From Sphingopyxis sp. (lineage in GTDB: Bacteria; Pseudomonadota; Alphaproteobacteria; Sphingomonadales; Sphingomonadaceae): 55,145 bases of DNA. Below the pieces are notes generated by a model. The model was not told the origin of the DNA, ran no database searches, and worked only from the letters and a program-made list of their open reading frames with translations. The DNA is taken from positions 1-55,145 of the forward strand of contig JAEULK010000061.1 in NCBI GenBank assembly GCA_016793775.1, given 5' to 3'. The position numbers were made by a program, and so were the translations under genes. The number at the start of each line of letters is the position of its first letter. The first letter of the stretch is position 1. Below, one piece after another: positions 1-8,077 of this stretch.

Positions 1-141
1 ATGGTCGAACGCTGCTTCAACAAGCTCAAGAACGCCCGCAGACTGGCAACCCGCTACGACAAAACCGCCGCCAGCTATCTCGGCTTCATCCACATCGTCT
101 CAATCCGCCTGTGGATGCGCCAATTTGTCAACGCCTCCTAG
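1..141 (+). CDS. IS5-family transposase, C-terminal end (partial at window edge)
   Basis: The first 46 codons are the tail of a DDE transposase. The stretch VERCFNKLKNARRLATRYDK is the hallmark of IS5-group transposases, where the Glu of the DDE triad sits in an 'E-R-x-F-N/x-K-L-K' helix followed by 'RRxATRYDK'. The frame runs from base 1 to a TAG at 139-141, so the 5' part lies outside the window. The AT-richer tract after the stop (about 141-163) probably contains the IS terminal repeat, but the other end is not visible and the exact boundary cannot be set. Family assignment is firm; the subgroup is not. Confidence 0.8.
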   Translation: MVERCFNKLKNARRLATRYDKTAASYLGFIHIVSIRLWMRQFVNAS

Positions 142-162
142 TTTTGAGAGAGGTTCAGGACA

Positions 163-263
163 GTTTGCAGAATATACCGAGGGACACTATATCTGACTTG
201 GACCTGAGCCAAATTGTCAGCGCGACAGGTGACGCCGGAAAGGAGGGCGACGTTGGAAAATGA
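163..263 (+). pseudogene. 3' remnant of a gene truncated by the IS, overlapping the ImmA/IrrE gene
   Basis: Reading from just inside the IS end, an open frame encodes SLQNIPRDTISDLDLSQIVS followed by about a dozen residues and ends in TGA at 261-263. It overlaps the better start (TTG 253) of the downstream metallopeptidase by 11 bases, the kind of overlap seen in translationally coupled pairs. There is no start codon with a ribosome binding site, and the frame runs back into the IS. I infer that this is the C-terminus of the natural upstream partner, which in ImmA/IrrE pairs is often an XRE-family regulator, cut off by the IS insertion. The identity of the lost gene cannot be read. Confidence 0.4.
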
Positions 264-747
264 GATGCAGACCGTAGCCCGCTATCTGGGAACGGCACCG
301 GTCAATTTGCCTGCCATTTTCGATGCCCTTGGTATCGATTATAGTGAGCGACCCATCCACTCTGGGGAGTCCGCTTGGATCGAACGCCGGGGAGATCGTT
401 TTAGCGTTGTGGTCAATTCGGCAGAAGGGACCGCGCGCCAGCGGTTTAGCGCGGCGCACGAACTCGCGCACTATCTGTTGCACCGAGATCTTATGCATAT
501 CGACGGCGACAGGATGAACCGCCACACGGATCGCCTGTACGGTGTTCCTGAAAACAACCCCGCTTCGCCATTCACGCGCGAACACGAAATTCAGGCGAAC
601 CGTCTGGCTGCGCAAATCCTAATGCCCGCGCCGCTTGTTCGTCAGAAATTTTACGAGTGCCACGATGCAGGGCAACTTGCTTCAGACTTTAGGGTCTCGA
701 AGGCCGCTATGGAAATCCGCCTAAAGACGCTTGGCCTCGCTTTTTAG
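253..747 (+). CDS. ImmA/IrrE family metallo-endopeptidase
   Basis: This is a compact zinc peptidase of the ImmA/IrrE (DUF955) type, a family that cleaves or inactivates a cognate HTH repressor. Zinc-site motif HELAH lies at residues 69-73 and the family's second signature, EHEIQANRLAAQILMP, about 40 residues later supplies the third ligand. I prefer the TTG at 253 because AGGAGG lies at 241-246 with 6-base spacing; an in-frame TTG at 214 would add 13 residues but has no good ribosome binding site. There is no HTH domain of its own, so the regulator partner is probably the truncated upstream frame. Base composition is lower in GC than the rest of the window, which suggests acquired DNA. Confidence 0.85.
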   Translation: MENEMQTVARYLGTAPVNLPAIFDALGIDYSERPIHSGESAWIERRGDRFSVVVNSAEGTARQRFSAAHELAHYLLHRDLMHIDGDRMNRHTDRLYGVPENNPASPFTREHEIQANRLAAQILMPAPLVRQKFYECHDAGQLASDFRVSKAAMEIRLKTLGLAF

Positions 748-816
748 GATATCGCGCGAATAGGCGAACAGAAGGTGCCGCTTCTGGTGTATTGCGACGC
801 GCGACGCTTTTGCTCG

Positions 817-1830
817 TTAAACATCCAACACAATCTTCCCGAAATGCGCATTGGCGATCTGGTGCCGGAACGCATCGCCCAGCTGTTCCAGCGGGAAATG
901 ATCGCTGATTACCGGGCGTATCCCGTTCGCCTCGATCGCCGCGATCATGGCGAGTTGCTGTGCACGGCTACCGACGGTCAGCCCCTGCACGCGCAAATTC
1001 TTGCTCATCAGGAGCGCGGTCTGGACCGGGCCGGCGATGCCGGCGAGCACGCCGATCAGCGCCACATGGCCGCCGACGCGCGTCGCGACCATCGACTGGT
1101 CGAGCGTGCCCGCGCCGCCGATCTCGACCACCATATCGACCCCGCGCCCGCCGGTCAGTTCCATCGCCTTGGCGCCCCAAGCGGGCACGTCCTTGTAATT
1201 GATCAGCTCGTCGGCGCCGAGCGCCTTCAGCTTTTCGAGCTTGGCATCGGAGGAACTGGTCGCGATCACCCGCGCCCCCGCCGCCTTGGCGAATTGCAGC
1301 GCGAACACCGACACGCCGCCGCTTCCCTGGATCATCACCGTCGATCCCGGCCGGGTCGTGCCATCGACGAACAAGGCGCGCCAGGCGGTGAGGCCCGCGC
1401 AGGTCAGCGTCGCCGCCTCGGCCGCCGAATATCCCGTCGGGGCGCGGGTGAACCAGTGCTGCGGCTTCACCACGACCTCGCGCGCATAGCCGTCGGTGCT
1501 GTCGCCGGGTACGTTGGTCAGGGCCTGCATCGACGGCGCGGCGCCGTCGTCCCAGTCGGGGAAGAATAAGGAAACGACGCTGTCGCCGACGCGGTAGTCG
1601 GTCACGCCCTCGCCCGCCGCCTCGACGGTGCCCGCGCCGTCGGACATCGGGATGCGTCCCGCGGCGGCGGGGATCATGCCCGCGACCACCGCGAAATCAT
1701 GGAAGTTCAGCGACGATGCCGCCAGCCTGACGCGGATCTCGCCCGGCCCCGGATCGCCCGGATCGGCCAGCGTATCGACGGTCAGGCTGTCCACCGTCGC
1801 CGGCGCCCCGATGCGGACGGCCTTCACCAT
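817..1830 (-). CDS. Zinc-independent MDR oxidoreductase (NADPH:quinone reductase-like)
   Basis: The 337-residue protein is a medium-chain dehydrogenase/reductase. The GroES-like half has the LNFHDFAVVAG segment typical of the quinone-oxidoreductase branch, and the Rossmann half has the nucleotide-binding turn GSGGVS at 169-174. The Cys/His zinc ligands of alcohol dehydrogenases are absent, so NAD(P)H-dependent reduction of a quinone, enone or aldehyde is more likely than classical zinc ADH activity. Start ATG 1830 has GGGGAG nearby upstream. It sits downstream of the deacylase/lipoprotein pair on the same strand with a 30-base gap, so co-transcription is plausible. Substrate is unknown. Confidence 0.85.
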   Translation of the reverse strand: MVKAVRIGAPATVDSLTVDTLADPGDPGPGEIRVRLAASSLNFHDFAVVAGMIPAAAGRIPMSDGAGTVEAAGEGVTDYRVGDSVVSLFFPDWDDGAAPSMQALTNVPGDSTDGYAREVVVKPQHWFTRAPTGYSAAEAATLTCAGLTAWRALFVDGTTRPGSTVMIQGSGGVSVFALQFAKAAGARVIATSSSDAKLEKLKALGADELINYKDVPAWGAKAMELTGGRGVDMVVEIGGAGTLDQSMVATRVGGHVALIGVLAGIAGPVQTALLMSKNLRVQGLTVGSRAQQLAMIAAIEANGIRPVISDHFPLEQLGDAFRHQIANAHFGKIVLDV

Positions 1831-1860
1831 GATATTCTCCCCGAAAGCCGCAGCGCGGCG

Positions 1861-2172
1861 CTATTTCTGGTAACAGCCGTAGCTCGCATTGCCGCTGCCC
1901 AGCGCATCGGCGATGCGCACCGAACAATCCCATTCCTCGGGCTCGGCACCGTCGGCCTGGATGACGGCCTTGCCCTCGAAGCTGCCGTCGGCCTGCGCGG
2001 TCAGGTCGGCCTTGAGCACCTTCTCGCCCGCCGCCTCCTTGCGCTTGGTGAGATAGGCGGCGGCATCATCGGCGGTCGGCGCCTTGCTTTCGGCCTCGGC
2101 GGCGCCGCCGCAGGCGCCGAGCAGCAGCGCGGCGGCGAGCGCCGCGCCGGTGGCGATGCGCGCGCGCATCAT
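1861..2172 (-). CDS. Small lipoprotein of unknown function
   Basis: This 103-residue protein has a hydrophobic signal peptide ending in the lipobox LLLGAC, so Cys21 should be lipidated and the mature part should face the periplasm. Two late cysteines (in the WDCS and YGC contexts) could form a disulfide. Its ATG at 2172 overlaps the TGA of the upstream deacylase as ATGA, which indicates translational coupling and a shared mRNA. An ATG immediately after the first (2169) is an equivalent start. No domain is recognised. Confidence 0.75.
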   Translation of the reverse strand: MMRARIATGAALAAALLLGACGGAAEAESKAPTADDAAAYLTKRKEAAGEKVLKADLTAQADGSFEGKAVIQADGAEPEEWDCSVRIADALGSGNASYGCYQK

Positions 2173-3908
2173 TCGGCGGCCATCGCCATTTCGACGCGCT
2201 GCGGCCCGCGGATCACGCCGCCGGGGGTTGGCCCCTGCATCGCGCCATCCTTGAAAGTGATCTCGCCCGACTTGATCGTCGCGACATAGCCGTCGGCCTT
2301 TTGCAACAGGCGCTTGCCGCCGGCGGGCAGGTCGAAGGCGAGCCACGGCTTGCCGAGCTTGATCGCGTCCATGTCGATGACGTTCAAATCGGCGAGATAG
2401 CCCGGCGCGAGCAGGCCGCGATCCTCGAGCCCATAGAGCATCGCGGTGTCGCGGCACTGGCGCTTGATCGCATGTTCGAGCCCGATGCGATTGCCGTTGC
2501 GGTCGCGCACCCAATGCTGGAGCATGAAGGTCGGGCTGGCCGCGTCGCAGATCGTCCCGCAATGCGCGCCGCCGTCGGACAGGCTGTTCACCGTGTCGTC
2601 CGAATGCTGCAGATCCTCGAGGAAATTGAGGTTGCCGTCCTGATAGTTGAGGATCGGGAAATAGATGAAGCCCTTGCCGTCGTCCTTCATCAGCAGGTCA
2701 TAGGCATATTCGGACGGGCTGACCCCCGCGGCGGCGGCGCGCGCCATGATGCTCTCGTCCATCCGCGGTTCGTAGTTGAAGTCGGGGTCCATCTCGAAAT
2801 GCACCGGCCAGCCCTCGGCGACGATCTTCAGGAAATCGATGATGTCGCTTTCGGGCCAGACGTTCGGCTCGGCGATCATCCGCCCCTTGAACGCCGGGTC
2901 CTTGAGCTTGGCGAGCTGCTGCTCCCACGGCAGGTCGATGATCTCTTCCCACGCCGGCTTGAAGCGGAACGGATGCACCGTGCCCTGCCACGCCATGATG
3001 ATGCCGTTGCCGCGCAGCGCGATCTGGGCGACGATGTTCGCGCCGCTGGCGTTCTGGCGCCGCATTTCGGCAATCTGTTCGGTCAGCGGCAGGTCCTTGG
3101 CGATCGATTGCAGCGCGGCGAAGGTCACCGGCAGCCCGGTCTCACGGCTGAGGTCGCCCATCCACTGAAACTCGTTCCATTCGCGGCGCAGGTCGCTCGC
3201 CATTTCGAACACGCCGTGGCCGACGCGGCCCATCGCGCGGCCGATCACGATCAATTCCTCGGCGGTCGCGGTGGTGCCGGGGACGAGTTCGCCGTCGATC
3301 GACTTGTGCAGCACGGTGCGGCTGGTCGAGAAACCGAGCGCGCCGGCGCGGATGCCCTCCTCGACGATGCGCGACATCTCGGCCATATCCTCGGCGGTCG
3401 GCACGGCGCCGGGCTTCTCGCGGTCGCCGAGAACATAGGCGCGCACCGCGCCGTGCGGGACGTGGCACGCGACATCGATCGTGCGCGGCAGTTCCTCCAG
3501 CGCGTCCATATATTCGGGGAAGGTCTCCCAATTCCACGCCATGCCCTCGGCCAGCGCGGTGCCGGGAATGTCCTCGACGCCTTCCATCAGCGAAATCAGC
3601 CAGTCGTGGCGGTCGGGCTTGGCGGGGGCGAAGCCGACGCCGCAATTGCCCATCACGACCGTGGTCACGCCGTGCCAGCTCGACGGCGCCATTTCCTGGT
3701 CCCACGTCGCCTGGCCGTCATAATGGGTGTGGACGTCGACGAAGCCCGGCGTGACGATCTTGCCCGCGGCGTCGATCTCTTCGCGGCCCGCGCCCAGGCT
3801 CTGCCCGATGGCGACGATCCGGTCGCCGTCGATCGCAACGTCCGCGACAAAGGCGTCGCCGCCCGTTCCATCGACGACGGTGCCGCCGCGAATCACCAGA
3901 TCATACAT
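2169..3908 (-). CDS. N-acyl-D-amino-acid deacylase / D-aminoacylase family amidohydrolase
   Basis: The 579-residue protein is a metal-dependent amidohydrolase. It opens with the urease/amidohydrolase beta-sandwich and metal motif [14 protein letters not shown] (His60, His62). A Cys at 89 in [11 protein letters not shown] corresponds to the metal-binding cysteine of D-aminoacylases. Members hydrolyse N-acyl-D-amino acids or related cyclic or acyl amides. The C-terminus returns to the sandwich domain ([13 protein letters not shown]). No signal peptide is seen, so it is cytoplasmic. The start is followed by a divergent intergenic region shared with the methyltransferase gene at 4033; a lipoprotein gene is translationally coupled downstream. 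The natural substrate is uncertain. Confidence 0.87.
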   Translation of the reverse strand: MYDLVIRGGTVVDGTGGDAFVADVAIDGDRIVAIGQSLGAGREEIDAAGKIVTPGFVDVHTHYDGQATWDQEMAPSSWHGVTTVVMGNCGVGFAPAKPDRHDWLISLMEGVEDIPGTALAEGMAWNWETFPEYMDALEELPRTIDVACHVPHGAVRAYVLGDREKPGAVPTAEDMAEMSRIVEEGIRAGALGFSTSRTVLHKSIDGELVPGTTATAEELIVIGRAMGRVGHGVFEMASDLRREWNEFQWMGDLSRETGLPVTFAALQSIAKDLPLTEQIAEMRRQNASGANIVAQIALRGNGIIMAWQGTVHPFRFKPAWEEIIDLPWEQQLAKLKDPAFKGRMIAEPNVWPESDIIDFLKIVAEGWPVHFEMDPDFNYEPRMDESIMARAAAAGVSPSEYAYDLLMKDDGKGFIYFPILNYQDGNLNFLEDLQHSDDTVNSLSDGGAHCGTICDAASPTFMLQHWVRDRNGNRIGLEHAIKRQCRDTAMLYGLEDRGLLAPGYLADLNVIDMDAIKLGKPWLAFDLPAGGKRLLQKADGYVATIKSGEITFKDGAMQGPTPGGVIRGPQRVEMAMAAE

Positions 3909-4032
3909 CTCCGCTCTCCCGATTTTTTCGTTTCAGGGAGAAACCTATCATCAAAAACGGAGAGTGCAAATAAGCGCGCGGACGATGCGGCAAGCCGCTA
4001 TGGTGGCGCGATAAACATCGGGAGTCGCTGCC

Positions 4033-4791
4033 ATGATCCGTTCCTTCACCCTCGCCGCCACGCTCGCCCTGCTATGCGCCAGCCCGCTCGCTGCCGAGAC
4101 CCCCGCACCCGCCCCCATCGACTATGGCGCGGCGCTCGCCGACCCCGCGCGCCCGGCGGCCGACCGCGAACGCGACGCCGCGCGCAAGCCCGCCGAACTG
4201 CTCGAATTCGCGCAGATCGCGCCGGGCGAGGCGGTCGGCGACTATGTGATGGGCGGCGGTTACGTCACCCGCCTGCTCGCCGCCGCGGTGGGCGACAAGG
4301 GCAAGGTTTATGCCTTCCAGCCCGCCGAGTTCATCGCGTTCAAGGCGCAATACGGCACCGATCAGGCGGCGGTCGACGCGGCCTATGCCAATGTCGATGC
4401 GGTCGGCGGCCCGTTCGCGGCGCCCGCTTTCCCGGTACCGCTCGACACGATCATCACGGTGCAGAATTTCCACGACCTGTACCTCAAGCCCTTTCCCGAG
4501 GGCACCGGCGCCAAGGGGAGCGCGGCGCTGTTCGCAGCGCTGAAGCCCGGCGGGACGCTGGTCGTCGTCGACCATAGCGCCGCCGAAGGGACCGGCACGA
4601 CGCTGTCCGACAGCCTGCACCGCATCGACAAGGCGGCGGTCATCGACGCGCTGACCAAGGCCGGCTTCGTGCTGGAGGCGGAGAGCGGCCTCTACAAACA
4701 GATCGACGATCCGCGCACGGCCAACGTGTTCGACAAGGAAATCCGCGGCAAGACCGACCAGTTCGCGTTGCGGTTCAGGAAGCCGGGCTGA
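4033..4791 (+). CDS. Exported class I SAM-dependent methyltransferase-like protein
   Basis: The 252-residue product has a Sec signal peptide (residues 1-21, cleavage after SPLAA) followed by a Rossmann-like methyltransferase fold of the COG4798 'predicted methyltransferase' type. DYVMGGGYVTRLLAAAVG takes the place of the SAM-binding glycine loop, and a late VVVDHSA strand follows. Family members are annotated as methyltransferases although SAM in the periplasm is not expected, so the real activity is open. GGGAG lies 8 bases before the ATG. The last 17 bases overlap the convergent lipoprotein gene. Confidence 0.8.
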   Translation: MIRSFTLAATLALLCASPLAAETPAPAPIDYGAALADPARPAADRERDAARKPAELLEFAQIAPGEAVGDYVMGGGYVTRLLAAAVGDKGKVYAFQPAEFIAFKAQYGTDQAAVDAAYANVDAVGGPFAAPAFPVPLDTIITVQNFHDLYLKPFPEGTGAKGSAALFAALKPGGTLVVVDHSAAEGTGTTLSDSLHRIDKAAVIDALTKAGFVLEAESGLYKQIDDPRTANVFDKEIRGKTDQFALRFRKPG

Positions 4792-5293
4792 CGTCCGGCG
4801 TGCAATCGTCGTCGAGCTGCCACATCACCCAATATTCCGTGGTCAGCGGGGTAATGTGCACCGAGTTCTTGTGGCGCAGCCTGACCATCGTTTGCGCCGG
4901 GGCTGCGCCAGGAACGGTCAGCGCGAAGCGGCACGTCGCGCGGTTGCGGCCTTCGCCGTCGAAGGCGCAGACAAGGTCGGTGACGCGGTAGGCGGGCAGC
5001 GGCGTGGGGTTCCGCACCGCGCCTATTTCATCCTCTTCGTCCGGGCGGTAGCCGGGCGCCCGGATCAGGTCATGGATGGCACAGCTCTGCGCGAGGGCCT
5101 TCGCATCGGGCAAGGCGCAGGCGGGTGGGTTCTCGCGCTCTTCGCGCGTCCGCCGCAAATCCTTGCTGGCGTTGAACCCGCAATCCATGTCCATCGGCAT
5201 CGGGATGATCGCAAGCGGAGCATCGGATTTTGCGGGCGCGCACGCCGCCGCCGCGATCCCGATCGCCAGGACCCCGGCGGTGCGGGCGATCAT
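4775..5293 (-). CDS. Hypothetical lipoprotein
   Basis: This 172-residue protein starts with a short signal peptide ending at a probable lipobox (IAAAAC, Cys18). The mature region has at least five further cysteines (in MDCG, PPACA, QSCA, LVCA and ATCR contexts) and a C-terminal DDDCTPD tail, so disulfide bonding in the periplasm is likely. Its ATG overlaps the stop of the acyl-CoA dehydrogenase gene as ATGA, which indicates coupling, and its 3' end overlaps the convergent methyltransferase gene by 17 bases. I do not recognise a family. Confidence 0.75.
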   Translation of the reverse strand: MIARTAGVLAIGIAAAACAPAKSDAPLAIIPMPMDMDCGFNASKDLRRTREERENPPACALPDAKALAQSCAIHDLIRAPGYRPDEEDEIGAVRNPTPLPAYRVTDLVCAFDGEGRNRATCRFALTVPGAAPAQTMVRLRHKNSVHITPLTTEYWVMWQLDDDCTPDVSPAS

Positions 5294-6579
5294 CCCAGCG
5301 TGCCCCTGCGCGGCCCCAGATAGCCAAACAGATAGGCGCCCACTTTCCGCATCTGAATTTCCTCCGCCCCCTCGGTGATGCGATAGCGGCGGTGGTGGCG
5401 GTAGATATGTTCGAAGGGCTTGTGCCGCGAATAGCCGATGCCCCCATGCACCTGCATCGCGCGGTCGGCGGCTTCGCAGCACAGCCGGTTCGCCCAATAG
5501 TTGCACATGCTGACCTTGTCGGAGAGGCGGTGCTCGACCTCCTTGTGCGGCATATTGTCCATTTCCCATGCTGTCTTTCGGATCAGGAGGCGCAGCATTT
5601 CGGCCTGCGTCGCCAGCTCGACGAGCGGGAACTGGATCGCCTGGTTGCGCGCCAGCGCCTCGCCGAAGGGCTTGCGCTGCCGCGCATATTTGACGCTTTC
5701 CTCGATGCAGAAGACCGCGGCGCCGAGCGATGACGCCGCCTGGCGGATGCGGTTCTGGTGGACGAAGCTCTGCGCGATCGACAGCCCGCCGCCCTCGGGC
5801 CCGAGGCGCGCGCTGTCGGGCACCCACACATCGGTGAAGGTCATGCGCGGATGGTCGGTCGGCATGTTGAAGGTCCACATATATTCGTCGACCGTCATGC
5901 CCGGCGTGCCCGTCGGTACCAGCAGACAGGTGATGCCCTCGGCATCGCCGTTCTTGCCGTCGGTGCGGCAGAAGGTCGCGCAGTGGGTCGCGACGTGCAT
6001 GCCGGTGATCCACATCTTGCGCCCGTTGATCCGCCAGCCGTCGATGCCGTCGCGGGTTTCGCGAACGCCACGCGTTTCCATATGCGTCGCGTCGCTGCCA
6101 TGGTCGGGTTCGGTCAGACCGAATGCGGTGCGGCGCTGGCCCTCGAAGCCGCCGAGGATGAATTCCGCCTTCTGCTCGTCGCTCGTCGCGAACTGTTCGA
6201 ACATCTCGACGAAGGGGAAATTGCCGACGATGCTATGCTCGTTCTGCAGGTCGTTGTGGAGGCCGAGGCCCTTGGCGGCGAAATGCTCGCGGATCACCGC
6301 CATCCACAGGTTCGACCCGTCCTTGCCGCCGTACTTCTTCGGCGCCGAAAAACGCCAGTGGCCCGCAGCGTCGGCCTTGCGCGTCGCCGCTTTGAGCAAC
6401 TGCTCCCACTCGTGGCGCGGCAGCCCCTGATTGTCCCAGTCGGTGCGACTATGCTCGCGGCGATGGTCGAAGAAGCGGATATTGTCGTCGGCCAGTTCGA
6501 GCGGCTTGATCTCGGCCTCGATAAAGGCGTCGAGCTCGTCCAGATAGGCCTGCAGTTCGGTCGGCACCGCAAAATCCAT
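5290..6579 (-). CDS. Acyl-CoA dehydrogenase family protein
   Basis: This 429-residue flavoenzyme has the acyl-CoA dehydrogenase core: AFGLTEPDHGSDATHMETRG is the FAD/substrate-loop signature and the C-terminal RITEGAEEIQMRKVG region lies at the end of the helical domain. Such enzymes make the alpha,beta double bond of an acyl-CoA and pass electrons to ETF, which is encoded at 13.4-15.1 kb. ATG 6579 is chosen because GGGAGAGA precedes it and the conserved N-terminal helix begins there; an open frame continues 17 codons upstream without support. Coupled to the downstream lipoprotein gene. The phosphotransferase at 8074-9405 is of a type often found next to such dehydrogenases. Confidence 0.9.
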   Translation of the reverse strand: MDFAVPTELQAYLDELDAFIEAEIKPLELADDNIRFFDHRREHSRTDWDNQGLPRHEWEQLLKAATRKADAAGHWRFSAPKKYGGKDGSNLWMAVIREHFAAKGLGLHNDLQNEHSIVGNFPFVEMFEQFATSDEQKAEFILGGFEGQRRTAFGLTEPDHGSDATHMETRGVRETRDGIDGWRINGRKMWITGMHVATHCATFCRTDGKNGDAEGITCLLVPTGTPGMTVDEYMWTFNMPTDHPRMTFTDVWVPDSARLGPEGGGLSIAQSFVHQNRIRQAASSLGAAVFCIEESVKYARQRKPFGEALARNQAIQFPLVELATQAEMLRLLIRKTAWEMDNMPHKEVEHRLSDKVSMCNYWANRLCCEAADRAMQVHGGIGYSRHKPFEHIYRHHRRYRITEGAEEIQMRKVGAYLFGYLGPRRGTLG

Positions 6580-6669
6580 GTCTCTCTCCCTTGCTATCGC
6601 CTCGCCTTGCCATCGCTGCGCGGCGGACAAAAGGGCAATAAGCTTTGCACTCTGATCTTTTGGACGACG

Positions 6670-7506
6670 TCAGTCCCCGCCGCCGCCGCAACCGCCGCAG
6701 CCGCTGCTGCCCCCGCTGTCGCCGCCGCTACTGCATCCGCTGCTCGAACTGCTGTCGCTCGACCAGCCGCCGCTGTCTGCCGGCGTGCGCAATTGGTGAA
6801 AGGCGGCATAGGCCGATCCCGCGAGTACCGTCGTGCCGAACAGGGCGACCGCAAGATCGGTTTCGCGCGTCGTCGGTGCGCGTTTCAGCCGGTCGTGCTT
6901 CTTGCGGGCGTCCTTCAACGCGGCGCGCCCGGCCCAGGTCTGGTCGGCGACCAGCGACCAGCGCATCATCGCGACGACGAAGGTGATGAAGAGCAGCACG
7001 ACGAGGAACATCACCGGCGCGCCGCGCGCGATGCCGATCGCCAGCTTGATCCCGCCGAGCAGAAGCAACAGCAGCAGCGGCGAGGTCGCGATCAGCGCCA
7101 GGCGGCGGCGCTCGCCGCTGTCGAGCAGCAGTCCGCTCGCGACGAGCCGCCGTTCGAGCGCGGCGCCTTCGGGCCGCAGCGCCGCGACGATATCCTTCCA
7201 GCCGAAGGGCGACGGCAGCGCCAGCACCGCGCGGTCGCGCGCCGCCAGCGCCTCGCCGGTGCCGCGCCGGAAGCTGTTACCCTCGACCTCGATTGCCCCC
7301 GACGCCATCAGCCGCGCCGCGACCCCCTCGGCGAAACGATCGTCGCGGCCCGCGAGATAGGCGAGGCTGTCGGCGTCGCCGAGCGCCTGCACCCGCCCGC
7401 CGGGCCGTGCGATCCGGCCGAGAATCCACGCGATCGGGATCGCCGCGATCAGCGCCAGCACATAGAAAAGCAGAAAAGTCGGTCCGTCCCAATCCAGCGG
7501 ATTCAT
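6670..7506 (-). CDS. TIGR04222 domain membrane protein with Ser/Gly/Cys tail
   Basis: The 278-residue protein has an N-terminal membrane segment (about 11-30), a soluble region matching the TIGR04222 family pattern (ALGDADSLAYLAGRDDRFAEG and FRRGTGEALAARDRAVL), two adjacent membrane helices (about 145-185) and a short hydrophobic stretch near 228-240. It ends in a low-complexity tail of about 35 residues made almost only of Ser, Gly, Cys and Asp. ATG 7506 has GGGAGG upstream. It lies 16 bases after the end of the broken glycine-rich-domain-like gene; in related bacteria these two families are typically neighbours (from memory). Function is unknown. Confidence 0.82.
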   Translation of the reverse strand: MNPLDWDGPTFLLFYVLALIAAIPIAWILGRIARPGGRVQALGDADSLAYLAGRDDRFAEGVAARLMASGAIEVEGNSFRRGTGEALAARDRAVLALPSPFGWKDIVAALRPEGAALERRLVASGLLLDSGERRRLALIATSPLLLLLLLGGIKLAIGIARGAPVMFLVVLLFITFVVAMMRWSLVADQTWAGRAALKDARKKHDRLKRAPTTRETDLAVALFGTTVLAGSAYAAFHQLRTPADSGGWSSDSSSSSGCSSGGDSGGSSGCGGCGGGGD

Positions 7507-7522
7507 GCCCCGCGCCTCCCGC

Positions 7523-8077
7523 TCAAAGCCAATAGCTCAGTGCAACCCCGGCCAAGGCTATCACAGCCGCGACCGCCGCGCCAAGCCGAACCGCGCGCTT
7601 CGGCACGATCCACACGTCGTCAGGCGAAACGCGCCGCGCGCGCGGATCGACATGGAAACGCTGCCAGCCCGACGGCCAAATATTCGCAGGCGGGATGGTG
7701 CCGAACAGGCGCTCGTAGCTCGCCAGCGTTTCGGCGTAGAGCGCGAAGAACTGCGCCCCCTCGTCGCTGCCGCCCGTGGTCGGGCCGTGGTGGAGCGGGG
7801 CCTACAGCATCTCGCCGCACAGGCGATCCCAATAGTCGCGGCTGTAGGTCAGGTGCAGGTGCCATGCCTGGTCGACCGCCTCCGACGGCACCGCCCTATG
7901 GCCCGCGGTCATCGCGAGGAACAGGAAGCGGCGATATTCGTCCATCACGGCGTCGGCATGGGCGGCCGACCAGCCGTTCTCGCGCGCTAGCCGCGCCTCG
8001 AAGCTGAGCGCGGCGTCGGCGGGACCGACGCGATAGTCGCGAAGTTGGGTCCAGAGCGGATGCTCCGCGGCGGTCAT
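7523..8077 (-). pseudogene. Glycine-rich domain-containing protein-like (GRDP-like), interrupted by in-frame TAG
   Basis: ATG 8077 opens 91 codons ending at a TAG at 7802-7804. The N-terminal part carries the family's helical signature (DEYRRFLFLAMTAG and VDQAWHLHLTYSRDYWDRLC). Immediately after the TAG the same frame continues for 92 sense codons: APLHHGPTTGG, then a region ending in a hydrophobic segment (LGAAVAAVIALAGVALSYWL) and a TGA at 7523-7525. PLHHGP is what I expect to follow CGE-x-L in this family. So one ancestral gene of about 184 codons is split by a single nonsense codon. It could be a real nonsense mutation, amber read-through, or a sequencing error. Start overlaps the phosphotransferase stop (ATGA). 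Confidence 0.78.

Noticed and set aside
2301-4577. A 758-codon open frame on the plus strand opposite the deacylase gene
   Set aside because: It is antisense to a conserved amidohydrolase and rich in Arg/Gly/Ala with no domain; GC-rich codon bias leaves the complementary frame open.
5758-8007. A 749-codon plus-strand frame over the acyl-CoA dehydrogenase region
   Set aside because: It runs opposite several conserved minus-strand genes and has a strongly biased, repetitive composition.
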